A stretch of 5,915 nucleotides of DNA. Origin: an uncultured Taibaiella sp. GTDB lineage: Bacteria > Bacteroidota > Bacteroidia > Chitinophagales > Chitinophagaceae. Of the stretch, positions 1-5,915 are shown in pieces (the stretch's first letter is position 1; each line of letters starts with the position of its first letter). The notes beneath the pieces were generated by a model, which did not search any database, was not told the origin of the DNA, and saw only the letters and a list, made by a program, of their open reading frames with translations. The position numbers were made by a program, and so were the translations under genes. The stretch is from positions 1 through 5,915 of the forward strand of contig CAMPJV010000176.1 of NCBI GenBank assembly GCA_946886975.1. Direction: 5' to 3'.

Positions 1-36
1 ATTTCCTGCATAGAAAACTTTTGTTATGTTAAGAGA

Positions 37-1293
37 TTAAGCTGCTTTGAGGTGTTCGAGTTTGGAGTGTTCCAGCATCTGCCGTGCATAGGCAAGGGTG
101 AGATGAAATACTTTGCCTTCCTCGCGTTCCTCCGAAGGAATATCGAACATGGCATCTGTAAGTATCATTTCACATATTGCGCGTAGCCCACGACCTCCAA
201 GCTTGTACTGTACTGCTTTGTCAACCATATACTCCAAAGCATCATTTTCTACTTCCAGTTTTACCCCTTCGTATTCAAATAGTTTGGTGTATTGCTTGAT
301 CAGTGCATTCTTCGGCTCCGTAAGGATGCGCTTCAGAGCAGGTGGGTCTAACGGGTTAAGGTATGTAACGATGGGCAAGCGTCCCAGCAGCTCAGGTATC
401 AATCCGAACGAGCGAAGATCCTGTGCGTTTACATACTGTAGTAAGTTTGCCCTGTCCAGACCCTTAGTTGACTTAATCGCATTGTAACCAATGGCTGAGG
501 TTTGTACACGTCGTGCGATCATCTTATCTATTCCTTCAAATGCACCGCCGCAGATGAAGAGAATGTTAGTAGTATTCACTTTCACCATCTTCTGTTCCGG
601 ATGCTTACGCCCGCCCTGTGGAGGCACAAGTACTTCTGAACCTTCAAGGAGCTTCAGTAATGCCTGCTGTACTCCCTCGCCGCTTACGTCGCGGGTGATG
701 GATGGATTATCGCTCTTGCGGCCTATCTTATCTATTTCATCTATGTATACAATGCCTCTTTCTGCAGCAGTAATGTCAAAATTGCAGGCTTGTAACAGAC
801 GGGAAAGAATGCTCTCAACATCTTCACCCACATACCCCGCTTCGGTAAATACTGTCGCATCAACTATAGCAAAGGGTACCTGCAGGAGCCGGGCTATAGT
901 TTTGGCAAGAAGAGTTTTACCAGTACCAGTCTCTCCCACCATGATGATATTTGATTTCTCAATCTCCACATCATCTATCACAGGCATCATCAGCCTCTTG
1001 TAATGATTATATATCGCAACCGAAAGGATCTTTTTCGCATCGTCCTGTCCAATGACATACTGGTCCAGGAACTCTTTTACCTCTTTAGGCTTATATAGTT
1101 TATGGTGCTGAAGGTCAAGCTTTACATCTTTATCTTTTTTCTTCTGGGTGTCCCCAAGAGCTTCCTGCAGTAAATAGTGCGCGTTCTCAATGCATTGATC
1201 ACATATGTTCCCCTTCATCCCGGTGAAAAGTATATTTACTTCACCCTCGATCCGGTCACAAAAAGAACATTTCCGCTCGGTAGTTTTCGCCAT
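37..1293 (-). CDS. clpX: ClpX, ATP-dependent unfoldase subunit of the ClpXP protease
   Basis: Hexameric AAA+ unfoldase that recognises tagged or damaged cytoplasmic proteins, unfolds them with ATP and threads them into the ClpP peptidase. The 418-residue length is normal and the gene is complete. Seen in the protein: an N-terminal zinc-binding domain with Cys9, Cys12, Cys31 and Cys34; Walker A GETGTGKT at 110-117 (Lys116); pore-1 loop GYVG at 143-146; Walker B IVYIDE ending at Asp175-Glu176; the [10 protein letters not shown] segment at 191-200; the RKH pore loop at 219-221; the arginine finger Arg295 in LLGRLP; and sensor-2 Arg358 in GGRGLR. The ClpP-docking loop reads IGY (258-260) where E. 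coli has IGF. The start is fixed by the zinc finger, which begins eight residues in. No strong Shine-Dalgarno sequence precedes it. The gene is divergent from priA and has no clpP directly upstream, so it probably uses its own promoter. Identification is very secure. Confidence 0.98.
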   Translation of the reverse strand: MAKTTERKCSFCDRIEGEVNILFTGMKGNICDQCIENAHYLLQEALGDTQKKKDKDVKLDLQHHKLYKPKEVKEFLDQYVIGQDDAKKILSVAIYNHYKRLMMPVIDDVEIEKSNIIMVGETGTGKTLLAKTIARLLQVPFAIVDATVFTEAGYVGEDVESILSRLLQACNFDITAAERGIVYIDEIDKIGRKSDNPSITRDVSGEGVQQALLKLLEGSEVLVPPQGGRKHPEQKMVKVNTTNILFICGGAFEGIDKMIARRVQTSAIGYNAIKSTKGLDRANLLQYVNAQDLRSFGLIPELLGRLPIVTYLNPLDPPALKRILTEPKNALIKQYTKLFEYEGVKLEVENDALEYMVDKAVQYKLGGRGLRAICEMILTDAMFDIPSEEREEGKVFHLTLAYARQMLEHSKLEHLKAA

Positions 1294-1319
1294 ATTAGGT
1301 ATTCAAAACTGTTATGCAG

Positions 1320-1351
1320 CAAAGTTAAGGTAAAAGACCTATACCCATAAA
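1320..1351 (-). promoter_or_regulatory. Candidate Bacteroidota-type promoter for clpX
   Basis: Read on the minus strand, TAACTTTG at 1327-1320 is an exact match to the Bacteroidota -7 consensus TAnnTTTG. Upstream, TTTA at 1351-1348 is one base off the -33 element TTTG, with a 20-base spacer, which is in the usual range. Transcription would begin near 1314, giving a leader of roughly 20 bases before the clpX ATG. The match is seen in the sequence; activity is inferred. Confidence 0.5.
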
Positions 1352-1359
1352 GCTCAATT

Positions 1360-1367
1360 TATTTTTG
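1360..1367 (+). promoter_or_regulatory. Candidate -7 element for priA
   Basis: TATTTTTG matches the Bacteroidota -7 consensus TAnnTTTG and faces priA. No TTG or TTTG lies at the expected distance upstream, so the -33 half is missing or degenerate. A start near 1372 would leave a leader of about 65 bases. In AT-rich intergenic DNA such an eight-base match can arise by chance, so this is a weaker candidate than the clpX promoter. Confidence 0.35.
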
Positions 1368-1438
1368 TCGCGTAGTATGCCCAATGCTTAGGAGTACAAA
1401 TCACATTCCTAGTTGATCCAAATTAGTAGCTTGCACCA

Positions 1439-3913
1439 ATGTTATTCTCGGACAATCAGACCTCTGATGCAATAAAATACGCCGATGTCATATTGCCCTT
1501 AAATCTTCCCCAAGTTTTAACTTATGGTGTGCCTCACGAAATGCAGGGAATACTTAAGCCAGGTATGAGGGTCGAGGTTGCACTGGGCCGAAATAAACAA
1601 TATGCAGGAGTAGTTGACAGGCTTCATAATGAGCAACAGGAATCCTACCAGGTTAAGCCAATAAAGAGCATAATAGACGAAATACCTGTTGTAAACGAAA
1701 GGCAGATGCTTTTCTGGAAATGGGTGGGACATTACTACATGGCCGCACTGGGTGAAGTGATGCAGGCAGCTTTACCAGCTCACCTGAAATTGATGGGTGA
1801 AACCAGGCTGATATGGAACGGATCTGAAAAAGCTTATGAATGGAGTGATGAGGCCTACCTCGCAGCAGAGGCGCTTGAAATGCGAAGGGAACTTACGATT
1901 ACAGAACTGCGTTCGATAGTTGGGCAGCGCCACCTGAACGCTGTATTAAATGAACTACTGGAGCAGCAGGTGGTGTTGATCAACGATTCACTTGAGCCAC
2001 TCTATCATCCTAAAATGGAGAAAATAGTATCCCTTGCACCCTTGTATCGCGACGAAAGGGAACTGGTCAGGGTATTTGAAGAGTTGGGAAGAGCGCCAAA
2101 GCAGCTCGAATTACTGATGGCTTATGTTGAACTGTCAATAAAGAACGACTTTGTACGGCAGTCCGATCTTCTGGAAAGGACCAGTTGTAACGCGGCACAA
2201 GTAAAGACGCTTGCAGATAAAGGCATCTTTATATTGGCGGAGAAGAGTATTGACAGGATGTCGTTTGGTTATGTAGAAGAAGTAAAGCAAGTTGATTTTA
2301 CGCTAGCTCAGCAAGCAGCTTATGATGAACTTGAACTGGGTCTGCAGGAAAAAGGAGTTGCCCTCCTTGAAGGCGTAACAGGTAGTGGTAAAACACTCCT
2401 GTACATACATAAGATAAAAGAGTGTATCTCTTCAGGTAGGCAAGCTGTCCTCCTGGTGCCGGAAATTGGACTGACCACTCAGCTTGTCAGGAGGCTTCAT
2501 GCTTATTTCGGAGATGACCTGGGAGTATATCACTCAAGATTCAGTAACAATGAGCGGGTTGAGATATGGGAAAAAGTTAAGAAGCAGGAATATAAAGTCG
2601 TTGCCGGACCCCGCTCAGCTCTGTGGTTGCCATATCATGACCTGGGATTAATAGTCGTGGATGAGGAACACGACGCTTCCTATAAGCAAAAAGATCCGGC
2701 TCCGCGTTTCCAGGCACGCGACGCCGCCGTCTTTCTCGCTTCACTGCATCATGCAAAGGTGATATTAGGGTCTGCTACACCGTCGGTTGAAACCATATTC
2801 AACGCTCGTTCCGGAAAATATGCGCACGTGGCCCTGAAGGAAAGATACCAGGGAGTGCAGATGCCGAGGATAGAAATGGTTAGCGCAAAATCGCTGGGAT
2901 CGAAGCCAAGTCAAGGGATAAATATGATCTCCCCAGCGTTACAGCAAGCGATGCTTGAAGCACTGCAGCAGAGAAAGCAGGTAATCCTATTCCAGAACCG
3001 AAGAGGCTACGCACCATTTCAGCTATGTACTGTCTGTGGCTGGGTGCCCCATTGTAAGAACTGTGCGGTATCGCTTACATACCACAAGAGCTCGGATAAG
3101 TTGCATTGCCACTATTGCGGTCTGAAATCTGCGGTGATCCACACCTGCCCGTCCTGCGGCAGTAATCGGTTACAAAGCAAGACTTTTGGTACGGAAAGAA
3201 TAGAAGAGGAAGTGCAGCAAATTTTTCCTGAGGCTCGCGTAGCACGGATGGATGTAGATAGTATGAGAGGGAAAGAAAGCATGACATTGCTGCTTGAAAA
3301 ACTTGAAAAGCAAAAGATAGATATACTGGTAGGCACACAGATGGTAGTTAAAGGGCTGGACTTCGCCATGGTGTCCCTTGTCGGTATTATCAGCGCTGAT
3401 AGCTTGTTGAGTTACCCGGACTTCAGAGTGAATGAGCGAGCATTTCAGCTGATGGAGCAGGTAAGCGGCCGGGCTGGTCGCGTGGACGGAGCAGGCCGGG
3501 TGCTGATACAGGCCTATAATCTTGCTCATCCAGTGTTGCAGTGGGTTCAGGCTCACGATGTTGCAGCGTTTTATGCCTATGAAATAAGGTATCGGGAGTT
3601 TTTTGCTTATCCACCATTCACACGACTAATAAAGATCATTTTCAAGCACAGGGATGAGCCTAAAGCAATCCATGCCGCGGGGACGCTTGCAGCGTCACTG
3701 GTGAGTGTGGAAGGAATCATTGTTCAGGGGCCGGTTCCTGCAATAGTTGCCAAGGTTCGGAACCTGTATTTACAAGAAGTTTGGATAAAGTGCCCAAGGG
3801 ACGCAAAGCTATTGGATCAGGTGAAGGCCATGCTATGGACCCAAAAGCAAATCATTACAGGCATGAAAGGTAATAGCAATCTCCAGGTTCTTTTTGATGT
3901 TGACCCGGTATAG
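1439..3913 (+). CDS. priA: PriA, primosomal replication-restart helicase
   Basis: 3'-to-5' superfamily 2 DNA helicase that binds abandoned replication forks and helps reload the replicative helicase. At 824 residues it is longer than E. coli PriA (about 730). Domains seen: an N-terminal 3'-DNA-end-binding domain (about 14-115, opening YADVILPLNLPQ), winged-helix region (about 140-260), helicase lobe 1 with Walker A GVTGSGKT at 302-309, DEEH box at 398-401 and GSATPS at 434-439, then lobe 2 with GTQMVVKGLDF at 622-632 and QVSGRAGR at 664-671. Eight cysteines (520, 523, 529, 532, 547, 550, 560, 563) form the two-zinc insertion typical of PriA. A C-terminal domain follows. The ATG at 1439 is the first after an in-frame stop at 1427; the next Met (residue 35) would cut into the DNA-binding domain. 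There is no Shine-Dalgarno sequence. All key motifs are intact, so the protein should be active. Confidence 0.98.
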   Translation: MLFSDNQTSDAIKYADVILPLNLPQVLTYGVPHEMQGILKPGMRVEVALGRNKQYAGVVDRLHNEQQESYQVKPIKSIIDEIPVVNERQMLFWKWVGHYYMAALGEVMQAALPAHLKLMGETRLIWNGSEKAYEWSDEAYLAAEALEMRRELTITELRSIVGQRHLNAVLNELLEQQVVLINDSLEPLYHPKMEKIVSLAPLYRDERELVRVFEELGRAPKQLELLMAYVELSIKNDFVRQSDLLERTSCNAAQVKTLADKGIFILAEKSIDRMSFGYVEEVKQVDFTLAQQAAYDELELGLQEKGVALLEGVTGSGKTLLYIHKIKECISSGRQAVLLVPEIGLTTQLVRRLHAYFGDDLGVYHSRFSNNERVEIWEKVKKQEYKVVAGPRSALWLPYHDLGLIVVDEEHDASYKQKDPAPRFQARDAAVFLASLHHAKVILGSATPSVETIFNARSGKYAHVALKERYQGVQMPRIEMVSAKSLGSKPSQGINMISPALQQAMLEALQQRKQVILFQNRRGYAPFQLCTVCGWVPHCKNCAVSLTYHKSSDKLHCHYCGLKSAVIHTCPSCGSNRLQSKTFGTERIEEEVQQIFPEARVARMDVDSMRGKESMTLLLEKLEKQKIDILVGTQMVVKGLDFAMVSLVGIISADSLLSYPDFRVNERAFQLMEQVSGRAGRVDGAGRVLIQAYNLAHPVLQWVQAHDVAAFYAYEIRYREFFAYPPFTRLIKIIFKHRDEPKAIHAAGTLAASLVSVEGIIVQGPVPAIVAKVRNLYLQEVWIKCPRDAKLLDQVKAMLWTQKQIITGMKGNSNLQVLFDVDPV

Positions 3914-3978
3914 ACAAGCACCTTCTTCGGGATTTTGGGTCGAATAACTACTTTTGCTGCCACTAACAAAAAGGAATA
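3914..3978 (+). promoter_or_regulatory. priA-hutH spacer with candidate hutH promoter and ribosome binding site
   Basis: TACTTTTG at 3949-3956 matches the Bacteroidota -7 consensus TAnnTTTG and would start transcription near 3962, leaving a short leader of about 16 bases before hutH. No TTG or TTTG is found at the expected spacing; a TTTTG at 3933-3937 is too close (11 bases). AAGGA at 3971-3975 resembles a Shine-Dalgarno sequence but lies only 3 bases from the ATG. No convincing terminator for priA is visible, so read-through from priA is also possible. Confidence 0.4.
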
Positions 3979-5466
3979 ATGGTTTTACCAGAGTACTTGT
4001 CTCTTGACTTGCTGGAACAGTGGGATAGCAATAGGCTGGAGCTTTCAGAAGAGGCGGTTCAACGGATTCAGCTCAACCGCGACTATCTTGAAGGCATTAT
4101 TAAGAAAGGGGAAACCTACTATGGCATTAATACTGGGTTTGGTTCTCTTTGTAATGTCCGGATATCAGACGATGAACTCGCTGAGCTCCAGGAAAATCTA
4201 GTGTGTTCGCATGCCTGCGGAATGGGAGAGGAAGTGCCGGAGGAGATCGTTCGGCTTATGTTACTGCTGAAGGTGCATGGCTTAAGTCATGGATATAGTG
4301 GTGTTCGCCCCGAAATAGTTCAACGCCTAGCTGACTTTTATAATTTTGGCATCACACCAGTAATATTTGAGTTGGGCTCACTCGGAGCCTCTGGTGATCT
4401 TGCTCCGCTTGCCCATCTAAGTCTGCCTCTGTTCGGCAAAGGTCAAGTAAACTACAAAGGGAAAAAGCAAAATGCTGATAAAGTCCTGAAAACCGCAGGG
4501 CTCGGTTCGCTGCCGCTTGCTGCAAAAGAGGGGCTGGCATTGTTGAACGGGACACAATTCATGAGCAGCTATGCTGTCTGGAGTCTGGAAAGGGCTAAGG
4601 CACTCCTGGTTTGGGCAGATATTATTGCGGCTATGTCAACTGATGCATATATGGCAAAGGATGAGCCTTTCCAACACCCTATTCATCGTGTGCGCCCGCA
4701 TAAGGGTCAAGTAGAAACGGCCCGAATGATGCTAAAGCTTCTGGAAGGTAGCTCTCTGCAACAACTGGATAAGGACCAGGTGCAGGACCCTTATTCTTTC
4801 CGCTGTATACCACAGGTCCACGGCGCTTCAAAAGATGTAGTTGACAATATCACAAGAGTGGTGGAGACAGAGATAAATTCTGTAACAGACAACCCCATTG
4901 TATTTCATGATGAAGATACCATCATGAGCGGCGGCAACTTTCATGGGCAGCCACTGGCGCTGCACCTTGACTTCATGGCAATAGCAATGGCCGAGATAGC
5001 AAGCATTTCCGAACGACGTACTTATTTGTTGATCAGTGGGCAAAGAAATCTGCCGCCCTTTCTTGCTCCAAACGCGGGCGTTAACAGCGGATTTATGATA
5101 GCCCAGTACACAGCTGCCGCCATCGTCAGCCAGAATAAGCAACTATGTACGCCCGCTTCGATTGATAGCATTGTAAGCAGCAACGGGCAGGAGGATCATG
5201 TGAGTATGGGAGCAAACGCGGCTACCAAGTTGTACAAGCTGATAAAGAATGTGCAAAGGGTTCTTGGAATCGAGCTTCTGACTGCAGCTCAGGCACTAGA
5301 CTTCAGGCACCCAAATAAGAGCTCACCAGTGTTAGAAGCGGTATGGAGTCAATTGCGTAGCCAGGTGCCCTTTATGAAGTCTGATCGAGTGCTACACACA
5401 GACCTGATTGCAGCAGAGACATTCCTTGACAAGGACCCACGACAATTTATCAGCGGCCATATTTAG
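3979..5466 (+). CDS. hutH: Histidine ammonia-lyase
   Basis: Cytoplasmic enzyme that removes ammonia from L-histidine to give trans-urocanate, the first step of histidine degradation. At 495 residues it is near full family length (about 510). Seen: the Ala137-Ser138-Gly139 triad in GSLGASGDLAPLAHL, which cyclises to the MIO electrophile; Tyr48 in YYGINTGFG; Ser77-His78 in CSHACG; Asn190 in LLNGTQ; Tyr272 and Arg275 in QDPYSFRC; Phe321 in GGNFHGQP; and Glu405 in QEDHVSM. The family includes tyrosine and phenylalanine lyases, and Bacteroidota are known to have such enzymes (for example the Flavobacterium johnsoniae tyrosine ammonia-lyase). The Glu-Asp-His after Gln404, the His78 and the HRVRPHKGQ segment favour histidine as substrate; I recall the tyrosine enzyme reading NQDIVSM there. 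The start is the only Met before the conserved N-terminus. No hutU, hutI or hutG gene is adjacent; the next gene, 14 bases on, looks like a glycosyltransferase. Confidence 0.93.
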   Translation: MVLPEYLSLDLLEQWDSNRLELSEEAVQRIQLNRDYLEGIIKKGETYYGINTGFGSLCNVRISDDELAELQENLVCSHACGMGEEVPEEIVRLMLLLKVHGLSHGYSGVRPEIVQRLADFYNFGITPVIFELGSLGASGDLAPLAHLSLPLFGKGQVNYKGKKQNADKVLKTAGLGSLPLAAKEGLALLNGTQFMSSYAVWSLERAKALLVWADIIAAMSTDAYMAKDEPFQHPIHRVRPHKGQVETARMMLKLLEGSSLQQLDKDQVQDPYSFRCIPQVHGASKDVVDNITRVVETEINSVTDNPIVFHDEDTIMSGGNFHGQPLALHLDFMAIAMAEIASISERRTYLLISGQRNLPPFLAPNAGVNSGFMIAQYTAAAIVSQNKQLCTPASIDSIVSSNGQEDHVSMGANAATKLYKLIKNVQRVLGIELLTAAQALDFRHPNKSSPVLEAVWSQLRSQVPFMKSDRVLHTDLIAAETFLDKDPRQFISGHI

Positions 5467-5480
5467 CAACGAGAGCACAA

Positions 5481-5915
5481 ATGTCAATACCAGTAAATTC
5501 ATTTTTTGTTTTCCAGGCGTATGGCAACATTGGAATTCTGCAGGAATGTTTACTAGCGCTGCTTAGTTTATGCCGGAATAGCAATCGGGAGGATCTGGCG
5601 GGGACCGAGATTTGGATATATACTGATAATCCTGGCTTTTTTAGTTCCTTCAAAGATTGCTGGCTTAATCTGAGATTCCGCGAGTTAGAACCTGCCACCC
5701 TTGATGAATGGCGAGGAGCAGTCGACTTTGTGCATAGAGTAAAAGTGTGTATGCTCCGTGATTTCACGAAAGAAAAAAATGGTCAGGTACTCTATCTGGA
5801 TACTGATGTGTATTTCCTGAGATCTGTTAACGATATCTTCAAGAATATATCTGCAGGTAACTTGTATATGCACACGAACGAAGGGCTCATTCATGAATCA
5901 GATAACGTTGTGTTC
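5481..5915 (+). CDS. Glycosyltransferase-like protein, GT-A type (3' end beyond the window)
   Basis: An open frame runs from the ATG at 5481 to the window end, giving the first 145 residues with no stop. The start follows hutH by 14 bases, with GAGAG at 5471-5475 as a weak ribosome binding site 5 bases before the ATG. The N-terminus (SFFVFQAYGN, 7-16) looks like a first beta strand and nucleotide-sugar-binding turn, not a signal peptide. EIWIYTD (43-49) resembles a second Rossmann-type strand. WRGAVDFVHRVKV (77-89) precedes VLYLDTDVYFL (103-113), whose Asp107-Thr108-Asp109 fits the metal-binding DxD motif of GT-A glycosyltransferases. I recognise the general pattern from uncharacterised Bacteroidota proteins but cannot name a family, donor or acceptor. 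Coding on this strand is supported by the unbroken frame and the motif; function is inferred, and a related nucleotide-sugar enzyme remains possible. Confidence 0.75.
   Translation, partial: MSIPVNSFFVFQAYGNIGILQECLLALLSLCRNSNREDLAGTEIWIYTDNPGFFSSFKDCWLNLRFRELEPATLDEWRGAVDFVHRVKVCMLRDFTKEKNGQVLYLDTDVYFLRSVNDIFKNISAGNLYMHTNEGLIHESDNVVF

Larger units (their letters stand above)
1294..1438. other. Divergent clpX-priA intergenic region
   Basis: These 145 bases separate the start codons of clpX (minus) and priA (plus). I find no open frame of interest and no clear hairpin. The region holds one TAnnTTTG-type element facing each gene, described separately. The two elements lie about 32 bases apart, so the promoters would sit back to back and could compete for RNA polymerase. 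In-frame stop TAG at 1427-1429 prevents any upstream extension of priA. Confidence 0.7.

Noticed and set aside
1..36. Possible terminator downstream of clpX
   Set aside because: Only 36 bases are visible and they contain no clear inverted repeat.
113..487. Plus-strand open frame of 124 codons inside clpX
   Set aside because: It is antisense to the conserved C-terminal half of ClpX and shows no recognisable motif or ribosome binding site.
491..1003. Plus-strand open frame of 170 codons inside clpX
   Set aside because: It is antisense to conserved ClpX motifs, is rich in Ser, Arg and Thr with no domain, and is explained as a shadow of the real gene.
3170..3556. Minus-strand open frames under the priA zinc and helicase motifs
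   Set aside because: Several overlapping frames lie opposite strongly conserved PriA sequence, with no domain character of their own.
3902..3941. Possible priA terminator: GACCC at 3902-3906 pairing with GGGTC at 3937-3941
   Set aside because: The stem is only five strong pairs around a 30-base loop, with no T-run after it, so it does not look like an intrinsic terminator.
3979..5466. Reading hutH as a tyrosine or phenylalanine ammonia-lyase of a pigment pathway
   Set aside because: Glu405-Asp-His, His78 and the HRVRPHKGQ segment fit histidine lyases better, and no pigment-pathway genes are adjacent.
5450..5894. Two overlapping minus-strand open frames at the right end
   Set aside because: The plus strand carries a continuous frame with a plausible start, hutH-linked spacing and a DTD motif, so the antisense frames are best explained as shadows.

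Overview
This window looks like ordinary chromosomal DNA from a member of the Bacteroidota, probably near the Chitinophagaceae. The reasons are an AT-leaning but mixed base composition, TAnnTTTG-type -7 promoter elements in front of the genes, weak or absent Shine-Dalgarno sequences, and a PriA of about 820 residues, longer than the roughly 730 residues of E. coli PriA. The taxonomic placement is inferred from style and protein character, not from a search.

Layout: clpX (unfoldase of the ClpXP protease) lies on the minus strand at the left, complete at 418 codons. A 145-base divergent intergenic region (1294-1438) carries candidate promoters for both directions. priA (primosomal helicase, 824 codons) follows on the plus strand, then a 65-base gap with a candidate promoter, then hutH (histidine ammonia-lyase, 495 codons). 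Fourteen bases after hutH begins a fourth gene, cut off by the window end after 145 codons, which looks like a GT-A-type glycosyltransferase with a DTD motif.

The genes have unrelated jobs: protein quality control, replication restart, histidine catabolism, and probably glycan synthesis. Only hutH and the glycosyltransferase-like gene are spaced closely enough to suggest one transcript, and that pairing is functionally unexplained. I saw no RNA gene, mobile element, CRISPR array, long repeat or broken gene. No clearly new biological system is visible. The points most worth a second look are the orphan hutH and its partner, the poorly characterised truncated gene, the compact divergent promoter region, and a clpX that is not preceded by clpP.
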